Shown: piece after piece, positions 27,188 to 37,818 of the stretch
Layout of the letters: every line of letters starts with the position of its first letter
Position numbering within the stretch: position 1 is the stretch's first letter
NCBI RefSeq assembly: GCF_019823065.1
Contig: NZ_CP081966.1
Location: forward strand, 3,689,501 to 3,753,500
Origin: Pseudomonas mosselii
GTDB taxonomy: Bacteria; Pseudomonadota; Gammaproteobacteria; Pseudomonadales; Pseudomonadaceae
Reading direction: 5' to 3'
DNA length: 64,000 nucleotides
Position numbers and translations under genes: made by a program
The notes under the pieces: model-generated
Database searches by the model: none
The model's input: only the letters and a program-made list of their open reading frames with translations
Told to the model about the DNA's origin: nothing

Positions 27188-27285
27188 CACCCCGGTAGGC
27201 GCGGGCTTGCCCTGCGAAGCCGTCGACGCGGCGCATGGCACCGGTCAGGCCGGTGATCACGGGGCAAGCCTGCTCCTACAGGGAT
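27188..27285. repeat. REP-type element between rbsA and rbsB
   Basis: GTAGGCGCGGGCTTGCCCTGCGAAGCC faces GGGGCAAGCCTGCTCCTACAGGG as an imperfect inverted pair. In binding-protein operons such structures often keep the mRNA of the binding protein more abundant than the rest. Confidence 0.75.
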
Positions 27286-27292
27286 CACAACA

Positions 27293-28240
27293 TCACTGGG
27301 TAATCAGCTCGACCGGCGTCTGGATGACATTGTCGGCATCCACGCCCGGCTGCTCGCCCTTGAGCATCTTCAGCGCCGCCTGAATGCCGAACACCGCCTG
27401 CTGGCTGGCCGCCTGGTCGAGGGTGGCGAGCACACGGCCATCCTTGAGCATCGGTTTGATGGCGTTGATGTTGTCGTAGCCGACCACCTGCACCTGGCCG
27501 GTCTTACCGGCGGCGCGCACGGCCGAGACGGCCCCCAGGGCCATGCTGTCATTGCCGGCAAGCAGCGCCTTCAGCTCGGGGTATTCGTTGAGCATCGAGG
27601 CGGCCACGGCGTTGCCCTTGTCGATCTCCCAGTTGCCCGACTGCACCGAGACGATCTTCATCTGCGCGGCTTCCATGGCGTCCTTGAAGCCGGCGGTGCG
27701 CTGCTGGGCGTTGGTGGTGGTCGGCACGCCTTCGATGATGCCGACCTGATCGCCGGCCTTGAGCTTCTGCTGGGCCAGGTAGTCGCCGACCAGGCGCGCG
27801 CCCTTGCGGTTGTCCGGGCCCACGAACGGCACGCTGATGCCCTTGCTCTTGAGCACGGCAGGGTCGAGACGGTTGTCGATGTTGATCACGGTGATGCCGG
27901 CGTCCATGGCCTTCTTGATCACCGGCACCAACGCCTTGGAGTCGGCCGGGGCGATGACCAGGGCATTGGCGCCGGTGGCGATCATCTGCTCGACGATGCG
28001 GATCTGGTTGCCGGTGTCGGTCTCGTCCTTGATGCCGTTTGCCACCAGGGTGAAATCGTTCGGGTGCTCTTTCTGGTAGGCCTTGGCGCCGTCCTCCATG
28101 GTGCGGAAGAACTCGTTGGCGAGGGATTTCATCACCAGGGCGACCTTGGGCGCTTCCTCGGCGTGGGCAGTGGAGAGGGCGAAGATCAGCGAGGAGAAAA
28201 CGGCGAGGGCCAGTGGACGGCCGGGGAACGGCAGTTTCAT
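27293..28240 (-). CDS. rbsB: ribose-binding periplasmic protein
   Basis: 315 residues from the ATG at 28240, which follows GGAG by eight bases. The signal peptide ends STAHA. The mature part is a Peripla_BP_4 sugar-binding protein (MKSLANEFFRTMEDGAKAY; NAQQRTAGFKDAM; VVGYDNI). First gene of the rbs operon, behind the LacI-type operator. Specificity for ribose is inferred from the operon. Confidence 0.93.
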   Translation of the reverse strand: MKLPFPGRPLALAVFSSLIFALSTAHAEEAPKVALVMKSLANEFFRTMEDGAKAYQKEHPNDFTLVANGIKDETDTGNQIRIVEQMIATGANALVIAPADSKALVPVIKKAMDAGITVINIDNRLDPAVLKSKGISVPFVGPDNRKGARLVGDYLAQQKLKAGDQVGIIEGVPTTTNAQQRTAGFKDAMEAAQMKIVSVQSGNWEIDKGNAVAASMLNEYPELKALLAGNDSMALGAVSAVRAAGKTGQVQVVGYDNINAIKPMLKDGRVLATLDQAASQQAVFGIQAALKMLKGEQPGVDADNVIQTPVELITQ

Positions 28241-28275
28241 GGAAATGACTCCGAATCTTGTGGTTTTTATCGGAT

Positions 28276-28289
28276 CGCAAACGTTTGCG
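28276..28289. promoter_or_regulatory. LacI-family (RbsR) operator
   Basis: A perfect palindrome CGCAAACGTTTGCG lies 36 bases upstream of the rbsB start. It has the central ACGT and outward pattern of LacI-family operators and is close to the E. coli RbsR box. The gap 28241-28577 to the divergent asparaginase gene otherwise holds promoter-like AT-rich sequence and no gene. Confidence 0.82.
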
Positions 28290-28439
28290 GTGATCAACTA
28301 TGGAAACAGCCGTAGGTTTTGTCAAATCCATTGCGTAGGCAGCCACAGCTCCACGCGTCGGATTATCCGCAATCCATCCGAAAAACCGAACATTTTTCCT
28401 ACATAAATTCGGCCAGCCGAACAAAGACTACCTTCCTGA

Positions 28440-29669
<1,230 letters not shown>

Positions 29670-29711
29670 TCGGCCTGCGCCTCGGGCTGGTGTGTTGAAC
29701 ATACCGACCCT

Positions 29712-29776
29712 ATCGCGGGGCAAGCCCGCTCCCACAAGTCTGCAACGACTTTGTGGGAGCGGGCTTGCCCCGCGAT
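29712..29776. repeat. perfect inverted REP pair
   Basis: Two 26-base arms (29712-29737 and 29751-29776) are exact reverse complements around a 13-base spacer, containing GGGGCAAGCCCGCTCCCACAA. Placed downstream of ansB, it can fold in the transcript and may serve as its 3' end. Confidence 0.9.
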
Positions 29777-29860
29777 GCTTTCGATGGAACCAATCCCTCT
29801 ACCACGGTCTTATACGGCTTTCATCCTACCTGCTGTTGCGAAACGGCTTACAGTGAAATA

Positions 29861-29876
29861 CTGTATGCACATACAG
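29861..29876. promoter_or_regulatory. LexA (SOS) box
   Basis: CTGTATGCACATACAG matches the gammaproteobacterial LexA consensus CTG-N10-CAG with full outer symmetry. It lies 20 bases before the DUF1654 start, so it should place DUF1654 and endA under DNA-damage control. Confidence 0.85.
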
Positions 29877-29895
29877 CAAAACAAGGAACAGCCCC

Positions 29896-30138
29896 GTGGC
29901 CAAACCCGCCTCCGCGTCGCCAAGCAGTTATGAACTCCTGGGTCAGCGCATCCAGAAGATCATCAACAGCCCCACCGCCCAGCGCAGCCGCGCCGCCTTG
30001 ATCTTCCGCCTGGAGCACGAGTCGCCCGACGACTGGGCAACCCTGCTCGAGGAAATCGCCGAGAACGACAACGTCACCCTCGCCCACCGCGACGATGGCG
30101 GCGTACAGATTTTCTGGACCGTGCCGAAGGAAGACTGA
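29896..30138 (+). CDS. DUF1654 protein, probably SOS-controlled
   Basis: 80 residues with a GTG start at 29896 and AAGGAA upstream. The body (YELLGQRIQKIINSPTAQRSRAA, then DDWATLLEEIAENDNV) matches DUF1654, a Pseudomonas family often found in SOS-controlled operons and prophages. The function is unknown. It lies six bases before endA behind a LexA box. Confidence 0.85.
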   Translation: MAKPASASPSSYELLGQRIQKIINSPTAQRSRAALIFRLEHESPDDWATLLEEIAENDNVTLAHRDDGGVQIFWTVPKED

Positions 30139-30144
30139 CCGCGC

Positions 30145-30834
30145 ATGAGAGTTTCGCTTTTCGCCGCCTGCCTGCTGCTGCTTGCCCCCCTCGCCCACGC
30201 CGACGCCCCGCGCACCTTCCAGGAGGCCAAGAAGGTCGCCTGGAAGCTGTACGCGCCGCAGTCCACGGAGTTTTATTGCGGCTGCAAGTACAAGGGCAAC
30301 AAGGTCGACCTGGCCTCCTGCGGCTACGCGCCGCGCAAGAACCTCAACCGCGCCTCGCGCATCGAATGGGAGCACATCGTCCCGGCCTGGCAGATCGGCC
30401 ACCAGCGCCAGTGCTGGCAGGATGGCGGGCGCAAGAACTGCTCGCGCCACGACAAGGTCTACCAGCGCGCCGAGGCCGACCTGCACAACCTGGTGCCGAG
30501 CATTGGCGAGGTCAACGGCGACCGCAGCAACTTCAGCTTCGGCTGGCTGCCCGAGCAGCATGGCCAGTACGGCAGCTGCCTGACCCAGGTCGACTTCAAG
30601 GCCAAGAAGGTCATGCCGCGCCCATCGATCCGCGGGATGATCGCGCGCACCTACTTCTATATGAGCAAGCAGTATGACCTGAGGCTGTCCAAGCAGGACC
30701 GCCAGCTGTTCGAGGCCTGGAACAAGACCTACCCGCCGCAGGCCTGGGAGCTGCAGCGCAACCAGCAGGTGGCATGCGTGATGGGCCGTGGCAACGAGTT
30801 CGTCGGGCCTGTCAATCTCAAGGCCTGTGGCTGA
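30145..30834 (+). CDS. endA: endonuclease I, exported DNase
   Basis: 229 residues with signal peptide MRVSLFAACLLLLAPLAHA. The nuclease fold is that of EndA/Vibrio Vvn, with the catalytic region RIEWEHIVPAW and later EADLHNLVPSIGEVNGDRSN, and several cysteines for disulfides. It degrades DNA in the periplasm or outside; in Pseudomonas aeruginosa EndA is linked to biofilm dispersal. It is co-transcribed with DUF1654. Confidence 0.93.
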   Translation: MRVSLFAACLLLLAPLAHADAPRTFQEAKKVAWKLYAPQSTEFYCGCKYKGNKVDLASCGYAPRKNLNRASRIEWEHIVPAWQIGHQRQCWQDGGRKNCSRHDKVYQRAEADLHNLVPSIGEVNGDRSNFSFGWLPEQHGQYGSCLTQVDFKAKKVMPRPSIRGMIARTYFYMSKQYDLRLSKQDRQLFEAWNKTYPPQAWELQRNQQVACVMGRGNEFVGPVNLKACG

Positions 30835-30840
30835 GCAGGG

Positions 30841-31266
30841 TCAGGCCAGCGTCTGCAGGTAGGCGCTGGCCTCCCGGTAGCGGGATAGCCGGGCCAGGTC
30901 GGCCGGGCCAGGATGGGCAATGCGCGAGAGGTCGCTGTTGTCGGCCAGGTCGGCGAGCTTGACCTGGCGCGCCAGGGGGTCGACGCCAAGACGGATGACG
31001 AAGGCCTCGTAGCTCTCCCCTTCGCGGCGGCTCAGCGCCAGCAGCGCGGCGAGGATCTTCAGCGGGAAACCTTCGCGGGCGAGGTCGGACAGGGTCAGCG
31101 GGGTGTCTTCCAGCACGTCGTGCAGCACCGCGACGATGCGCTGTTCCGGGGTGATCACTCGCTCCATCACCCGCAGCGGGTGGAGGATGTACGCCGCACC
31201 GCCTTTGTCGAACTGCCCTTCATGTGCCTTGATGGCCATCGCGATGGCCCGCTCCAGCGTCGCCAT
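30841..31266 (-). CDS. MESH1-like small alarmone hydrolase
   Basis: 141 residues from the ATG at 31266. It is a stand-alone HD domain of the RelA/SpoT hydrolase type: HEGQFDKGGAAYILHPLRV, then the HD pair in VLHDVLEDT, and VKLADLADNSDL. No synthetase part is present. Families of this kind cleave (p)ppGpp or related alarmones. The gene converges on endA with only six bases between stops. Confidence 0.8.
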   Translation of the reverse strand: MATLERAIAMAIKAHEGQFDKGGAAYILHPLRVMERVITPEQRIVAVLHDVLEDTPLTLSDLAREGFPLKILAALLALSRREGESYEAFVIRLGVDPLARQVKLADLADNSDLSRIAHPGPADLARLSRYREASAYLQTLA

Positions 31267-31657
31267 GAAGTCATCCCCTCTTTGCCCCCCCATTAGACAG
31301 CATAGCCGCTGTGCGCCCTCACTGCAGCGGACTGCCAACGGGAGCGGACGTGCCGCGTGATCACCCACGCAGCCAGTGCCAGGTTATTGCGCAGCGCGCA
31401 CCACAATGGACCTTTCACGACCCGAAGGCGCTGTGCAGCCCCCGCCCGCCAAGGCCTCCGGCCACCTGGCATCCTCCTTGCTGCCGTCCCCCGCTTAACC
31501 TTTTGCCAGCCTTAGGTTTTTTAAGGTTCATGAGCACAAATTTACTAATTTCTCGATACCCGCCCACCCCGCATCATCGCTCCAACAAGAACGCGTCGCC
31601 CCTTGCCGGCACGCACCCGGGCTTCCCCCGATGCCCCACCTTGCCTTGGAGTCAGTC
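31267..31657 (+). other. 391-base gap upstream of the NCS1 permease
   Basis: No believable gene is seen; ORFs here have poor composition. An AT-rich stretch around 31495-31560 (CTTAGGTTTTTTAAGGTTCATG) probably holds the permease promoter. I see no known riboswitch fold. Confidence 0.4.
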
Positions 31658-33070
31658 ATGACCAGTGCAGCCAATTCGGCACCCCTCATCGAGAAACACA
31701 CAATCGGCTACGTGCCGCCGCAAGACCGCCATGGAAAGGTAAGGGATCTGTTCACACTGTGGTTCGGCGGCAATATCGCGCCGTTGCCCATCGTCACCGG
31801 CGCGCTGGGCGTGCAGCTGTTCCACCTCAACCTGGTCTGGGGCATCGTCGCCATCCTCGTCGGCCACCTGGTCGGCGGTGTGCTCATGGCCCTGCACTCG
31901 GCCCAGGGCCCACAGATGGGCATCCCGCAGATGATCCAGAGCCGTGCCCAGTTCGGCTCGCTCGGCGCCCTGCTGGTGGTGGTGATCGCCGGGGTCATGT
32001 ACATCGGCTTCTTCGCCTCCAACATCGTGTTGGCCGGCAAGTCGCTGCACGGCGTGGTCGACAGCGTGCCGGTGCCGGTGGGCATCGTCATCGGCGCCCT
32101 GGGCTCGGGCATCATCGGCATCATCGGCTACCGCTTCATCCACGTGCTCAACCGCATCGGCACCTGGGTGCTGGGCATCGGCATCGTGGTTGGTTTCGGC
32201 TACATCTTCAGCCATGTGCAGAGCGACGACTTCCTCACCCGCGGCGGCTTCAACCTGGCCGGCTGGCTGGCCACCGTGTCGCTGGCGGCGCTGTGGCAGA
32301 TCGCCTTCGCCCCCTACGTTTCGGACTACTCGCGCTACCTGCCGGCCGACGTCAAGGTGTCCTCGACCTTCTGGACCACCTACCTGGGCTCGGCCCTGGG
32401 CTCGAGCCTGTCGTTCATCTTCGGCGCGGTCGCGGTGCTGGCGATCCCGGCCGGGATGGACACCATGGACGCAGTCAAGCTCGCCACCGGCACCCTTGGC
32501 CCACTGATGCTGGTGCTGTTCCTGCTCAGCGTGATCAGCCACAACGCCCTCAACCTGTACGGTGCGGTGCTGTCGATCATCACCCTGGTGCAGACCTTCG
32601 CCTACCGCTGGATCCCCACCGCCAAGAGCCGCGCCGTGCTGTCGCTGATCGTCCTGGCCGCCTGCTGTGTGGTGGCGGTGTTTGCCTCGGCGGACTTCAT
32701 CGGCCACTTCGTCGACATGGTGCTGGTGTTGCTGGTGGTGCTGGTGCCGTGGACGGCGATCAACCTGATCGACTTCTATGTCATTCACAAGGGCGACTAC
32801 GACATCGACTCGATCTTCAAGGTCGACGGCGGCATCTACGGCCGCTACAACCCACAGGCGCTGATCGCCTACGCGGTGGGCATCGCGGTGCAGATCCCGT
32901 TCATGAACACGCCGCTGTATGTCGGGCCGGTATCCGTACACATCAATGGCGCCGACCTGTCGTGGCTGGTGGGGCTGGCGATCACCTCGCCGCTGTACTG
33001 GTGGCTGGCCACTCGCGACAGCGCGTATCGCCGTCGCCAGGTGAGTGCAAAGCTGGCGGCGGGGGTCTGA
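31658..33070 (+). CDS. NCS1-family purine/cytosine permease
   Basis: 470 residues and about twelve membrane segments. NCS1 signatures include WFGGNIAPLPIVTGALG near the start and APYVSDYSRYLP in the middle. GGAG precedes the ATG at 31658. It imports a nucleobase or related compound (cytosine, purine, allantoin or similar); the substrate cannot be told. There is no catabolic gene beside it. Confidence 0.88.
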   Translation: MTSAANSAPLIEKHTIGYVPPQDRHGKVRDLFTLWFGGNIAPLPIVTGALGVQLFHLNLVWGIVAILVGHLVGGVLMALHSAQGPQMGIPQMIQSRAQFGSLGALLVVVIAGVMYIGFFASNIVLAGKSLHGVVDSVPVPVGIVIGALGSGIIGIIGYRFIHVLNRIGTWVLGIGIVVGFGYIFSHVQSDDFLTRGGFNLAGWLATVSLAALWQIAFAPYVSDYSRYLPADVKVSSTFWTTYLGSALGSSLSFIFGAVAVLAIPAGMDTMDAVKLATGTLGPLMLVLFLLSVISHNALNLYGAVLSIITLVQTFAYRWIPTAKSRAVLSLIVLAACCVVAVFASADFIGHFVDMVLVLLVVLVPWTAINLIDFYVIHKGDYDIDSIFKVDGGIYGRYNPQALIAYAVGIAVQIPFMNTPLYVGPVSVHINGADLSWLVGLAITSPLYWWLATRDSAYRRRQVSAKLAAGV

Positions 33071-33094
33071 ATCCGCCGGGCTGATGATCGACAG

Positions 33095-33118
33095 GAAGAC
33101 CCGCCACGGCGGGTCTTC
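33095..33118 (+). terminator. hairpin terminator after the permease
   Basis: GAAGACCCGC-CACG-GCGGGTCTTC is a ten-pair stem 24 bases after the permease stop. The trailing T-run is short, so termination may be partial. Confidence 0.65.
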
Positions 33119-33240
33119 TGCCCTTGCCAGGCATACTCAAGGCTCATCAAGAAACGTCCTACATCGCAAGCGGACCCAGCTGACTACTTCAGGCAAAACA
33201 CCTTGGCGAGCATGCGCACTTCCCGCACAAGGAGTGTCCC

Positions 33241-33420
33241 ATGCAAAAATTGCCAGCCCCCGACTTCCCGGTCCGACAAGCCAGCCCCGCATTGGGAGTC
33301 TCAGGTACCAATGCGGGGACCAGTGGCCAGATTTTTACTCAAGGCGTCTTGAGGTCCAGCACCAGATCCCTCGCCGCCTTGGTCGCGAGCACGCTTATCA
33401 GTTTGCCCATCTCGTCCTGA
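33241..33420 (+). other. doubtful 59-residue ORF in a degenerate intergenic stretch
   Basis: An ATG with an ideal AAGGAG six bases upstream opens a frame reading MQKLPAPDFPVRQASPALG. The product has no recognisable family and its second half is antisense to another possible remnant. The ribosome site is good but coding is uncertain. Confidence 0.25.
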
Positions 33421-33596
33421 CGCCCAAGCCCCGCGTCGGAGCCTCCCATCATCACGCTGGGCACCGGCGCCTGGGCTGCTGCGTTGGCGTGGGTCATCTG
33501 GCCCGCTTCGTTGTAGAAGAACACTTCGTTGAACACGGCAGCGATGGCGCCGAGGGTGAGCCCGTTCAGGCGTGCAGCCGAACCTGAGCGGGCGGT
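33339..33596 (-). pseudogene. possible gene remnant
   Basis: An open frame reads ...RLNGLTLGAIAAVFNEVFFYNEAGQMTH... and ends DLVLDLKTP. It looks protein-like but has no good start codon or ribosome site, begins just after the acyl-CoA dehydrogenase stop, and matches nothing I recognise. A truncated old gene or a small protein from a GTG start at 33536 (65 residues) are both possible. Confidence 0.3.
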
Positions 33597-33608
33597 TCAC
33601 GATGTTCT

Positions 33609-34838
<1,230 letters not shown>

Positions 34839-34978
34839 CGGGGCTACCTTCAGTCAATGAAGAACATGGGCCTGAGCCTAGAACAGCCACCCTTCATCCA
34901 CCTAGTCTATTTTCTACGTGTATAAACATTCATAACCAATATATGATCACCCGATAATTCCAACAAAGAGCGGCGCCC

Positions 34979-35920
34979 ATGAACCTCAGCAAGGTCGACC
35001 TCAACCTGTTCATCGTCTTCGACGCCATCTACACCGAAGCCAACCTGACCCGCGCCGGGCAGATCGTCGGCATCACCCAGCCGGCGGTGTCCAACGCCCT
35101 ATCGCGCCTGCGCGAGACCTTCAACGATCCGCTGTTCGTGCGCACCGCCCAGGGCATGGTGCCCACGCCCATGGCGCAGAACATCATCGGCCCGGTGCGC
35201 AACGCGTTGTCGCTGCTGCGCACCTCGGTGCAGGAAAGCCGCATCTTCACCCCGCTGCAGGCCAGCAAGACTTTTCGCATCAGCATGACCGACCTCACCG
35301 AGGCGGTGATCCTGCCGCCGTTGTTCCAGCGCCTGCGCCGCCTGGCCCCGGCACTGGTGATCGAGAGCTTCCTGTGCAAGCGCCGCGAGACCACGAAGGA
35401 ACTGGCCGCCGGGCGCCTGGACTTCGCCGTCGACGCGCCGCTGAATACCGACCCACAAGTGCGCCACGTCAAGCTGATGCAGGACCGCTACGTCTGCGCC
35501 ATGCGCCCCGGCCATCCGCAGGCCGACGGCAAGCTGACCCTGGACAGCTACCTGGCCATGACCCACATCCATATTTCCAGCCGCCGCAACGGCTTGGGCT
35601 ATGTCGACCTGGCCCTGGGCAAGATGGGCGTGCAGCGCCGTGTCGCGCTGCGCTCGCAGCACTACCTGATGGCTTCGCAGGTGCTGCAGCAGACCGACAT
35701 GGTCATGACCGTGCCCGAGCGCTTCGCCCGCCGTCATCAGCTGCGTCACCAGCCGCTGCCGGTGGAGGTGCCGGCGCTGGAGACCCACCTGTACTGGCAC
35801 GAAAGCACCGACCAGGACCCGGCCAACCGCTGGATGCGCGAGCAGATCATCGAGCTGTGCGAGCGGGTGGTGGCCCAGGATGAGCAGGAGCAGGCGGATT
35901 CGTCCATGGCATCGGCCTGA
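34979..35920 (+). CDS. LysR-family regulator
   Basis: 313 residues. The N-terminal winged helix-turn-helix contains AGQIVGITQPAVSNALSRLR; the rest is an effector domain of the NahR/LeuO-like group (KTFRISMTDLTEAVILPPL). It is divergently arranged with the acyl-CoA dehydrogenase and probably senses its substrate or a metabolite of it. The intergenic region is AT-rich, as expected for LysR binding. Confidence 0.92.
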   Translation: MNLSKVDLNLFIVFDAIYTEANLTRAGQIVGITQPAVSNALSRLRETFNDPLFVRTAQGMVPTPMAQNIIGPVRNALSLLRTSVQESRIFTPLQASKTFRISMTDLTEAVILPPLFQRLRRLAPALVIESFLCKRRETTKELAAGRLDFAVDAPLNTDPQVRHVKLMQDRYVCAMRPGHPQADGKLTLDSYLAMTHIHISSRRNGLGYVDLALGKMGVQRRVALRSQHYLMASQVLQQTDMVMTVPERFARRHQLRHQPLPVEVPALETHLYWHESTDQDPANRWMREQIIELCERVVAQDEQEQADSSMASA

Positions 35921-35965
35921 GTCGCCTACACTGTGGGGGATTGCCTCTGAACCCGGGAGCCACTC

Positions 35966-36184
35966 ATGGACGACCACCAACACGGCAAGCCACCGACCTT
36001 CTGGCAGATGCTGCAAAGCATCCTCGCCGCCGCCTTCGGCGTGCAGAGCGGCAAGAACCGCGCGCGCGACTTCACCTACGGCAAGGCCAGCCATTTCATC
36101 GTGATGGGAACGCTGTTCACGCTGATCTTCATCTTCGTGCTGATTGGCCTGGTGCAGCTGGCGCTGCACCTGACGGCGCGCTAG
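35966..36184 (+). CDS. DUF2970 membrane protein
   Basis: 72 residues. A basic middle (FGVQSGKNRARDF) and one C-terminal membrane helix (VMGTLFTLIFIFVLIGLVQLAL) match DUF2970. GGGAG lies upstream. Function unknown; probably an inner-membrane protein. Confidence 0.85.
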   Translation: MDDHQHGKPPTFWQMLQSILAAAFGVQSGKNRARDFTYGKASHFIVMGTLFTLIFIFVLIGLVQLALHLTAR

Positions 36185-36254
36185 CCGCGCCAGGGCCAGC
36201 CCCTGCACAAGGCCGCTCCTACAGGGGGTATGCATTAGCTGGCCCAAACGCAAC

Positions 36255-36283
36255 CCGCCCGCGGATATCCCTTCCGCGGGCGG
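36255..36283. terminator. GC hairpin between DUF2970 and the small membrane protein
   Basis: CCGCCCGCGG and CCGCGGGCGG pair around a nine-base loop. There is no clear T-run, but it lies between two convergent genes and likely blocks readthrough. A REP-like GCTCCTACAGGGG lies just before it. Confidence 0.5.
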
Positions 36284-36325
36284 TTCAGGTGTTACTCACG
36301 GTCTCGAGCAGTTTTGCGCTACTGG

Positions 36326-36439
36326 CTACTGATGGCTGACCCAATACACCGCAGTGACCACCACCAGCACGATCAGACACAGGATCGCCCAGGCATCGAC
36401 ACTGCTGTCAGCTTTGCGGACCTTGGTAGAGTTTCCCAT
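36326..36439 (-). CDS. 37-residue single-pass membrane protein
   Basis: Reads MGNSTKVRKADSSVDAWAIL and continues into one hydrophobic helix (LCLIVLVVVTAVYWV), ending SHQ. AGAGG lies seven bases before the ATG. A charged N-terminus and one membrane helix make an N-in micro-membrane protein likely. Very similar short proteins exist in Pseudomonas from memory. It is too short for most gene finders. Confidence 0.7.
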   Translation of the reverse strand: MGNSTKVRKADSSVDAWAILCLIVLVVVTAVYWVSHQ

Positions 36440-36524
36440 TGCATTGCCTCTTGTAGTGGTTATGGGAATGCACTTCACAAGCAGCAGTTAAGTCCAGCAA
36501 TGCCCTTCCCTCAAGCAGGGGTTT

Positions 36525-37601
36525 TCAGTAGTCGACGGGTGACGTGAGAAAGGGGTAGCGAAAGTCCGTCGGCCTGCCCTCGGCACTGAAGCGGTGGAAG
36601 TCGATGCCGTGGTTGTCCTGTTCCAGCAGCTTGAGCCAGCGCCGGGCCTTGTCCGCGTCGATCAGTTGCAAGGCCGGCACGCTATGTTCCCGCTGGCCGT
36701 CGCGCCCCACTGCCAACCCCTGGGCATCATCATGCAACATGACCATGGCCCAGCCGCCGAGGGTAAAATGCCCGCCCATCAGCACGCTCAGACGCCCGTC
36801 GATCCGCGCCCGCAGGGCCTCGGGCGAGCTGTTGACCGCGCTGAACAGGGCATCGCGCCCCGGCACCTTGCCCAGGGCCTCGAACGCTTGCATGGCGCCG
36901 AACGCCATCTGGTCGTTGGCCGACCACACCAGGCGCGTGTCGGGGTAGCGCTCCAGCAGCATCTGCGCCTGCTCGAAGGCGCGTTCGCGGCGCCAGCCGC
37001 CATACACCACCTGGCGCAGGCGCACCTGGGGGAACTCCGCCAGCGCCCGGCGCATGCCCTGCACCCGCAATTGCGAGGCGGGCGTGGTCTTGATCCCGGC
37101 GAAGGCCAGCAGGTCAACCGGCCCTGCGTCAGTCGGCACCTGCGCCACCATCGCCTTGAGCATCTGGTAACCGGCCTCCTCGTCGTTGCTGACCAGGGTG
37201 CCGAGCACTTCAGGATACTTGTCGGGCTGTGCCTGGACGCTGTGCGCCTGGCTGTCGGTGAGGCCGTTGTTGACCAGAAAGAGCTTGACCCCGGTGCCCC
37301 GTGACAGGCGGATGATCTCTGGCGCGACATACTGCTCGTTGACCAGCACCAGGTAGTCCGGGCGCTGCGGTCCTTGCAGCACTTCGCGGGCCTGGGTCAG
37401 CGCGAGGTCGGCACGGCGCTCGCTGTACTGCACGCGCAAGGCCATGCCCAGGTCCTGGGCGGCGGCCTGCATGAAGCGCGAATAATCGACCCAGAACGTC
37501 TCATTGGAATAGCCCGGGTTGAGGAACACCACGGACGCTGCCTGTGCGCTCGCTGCCAGTGGCAGGCTCAGGCACAGGCTCTGGCACAAGGCCTTGAGCA
37601 T
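36525..37601 (-). CDS. orphan periplasmic sugar-binding-type protein
   Basis: 358 residues with a signal peptide (about 1-21, ending SAQA). It has the Peripla_BP_4 fold: YSNETFWVDYSRFMQAAAQ, VNEQYVAPEIIRLS, SANDQMAFGAMQAFEALG. No permease or ATPase lies nearby, so it may serve a sensor protein or a transporter elsewhere. The ligand cannot be predicted. Confidence 0.8.
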   Translation of the reverse strand: MLKALCQSLCLSLPLAASAQAASVVFLNPGYSNETFWVDYSRFMQAAAQDLGMALRVQYSERRADLALTQAREVLQGPQRPDYLVLVNEQYVAPEIIRLSRGTGVKLFLVNNGLTDSQAHSVQAQPDKYPEVLGTLVSNDEEAGYQMLKAMVAQVPTDAGPVDLLAFAGIKTTPASQLRVQGMRRALAEFPQVRLRQVVYGGWRRERAFEQAQMLLERYPDTRLVWSANDQMAFGAMQAFEALGKVPGRDALFSAVNSSPEALRARIDGRLSVLMGGHFTLGGWAMVMLHDDAQGLAVGRDGQREHSVPALQLIDADKARRWLKLLEQDNHGIDFHRFSAEGRPTDFRYPFLTSPVDY

Positions 37602-37818
37602 GCTGATACTTCCCTGCGGAGCAAACCCCGGATTATAGCGCCGCGATGTACCGGCGCGGACAAATGCCAGTCAGTCTCACTTAGTCCAAATGGTTCTTTT
37701 CATATGCAAAAACATCACTTTAGCGCATAAACCCACTCTGCTATCGTGCCTCGGCTCCGACCTGGAGTGCGCGGCCGTGCGCGCGATTAGCTGCATGCTA
37801 GCCTGAGACAGGACTTAT

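Noticed and set aside
31267..31657. Riboswitch in front of the NCS1 permease
   Set aside because: I searched by eye for known folds and conserved cores and saw none; a covariance-model scan would be needed to exclude it.
32190..32507. Ser/Pro/Arg-rich alternative frame within the permease
   Set aside because: A typical out-of-frame product of GC-rich coding DNA.
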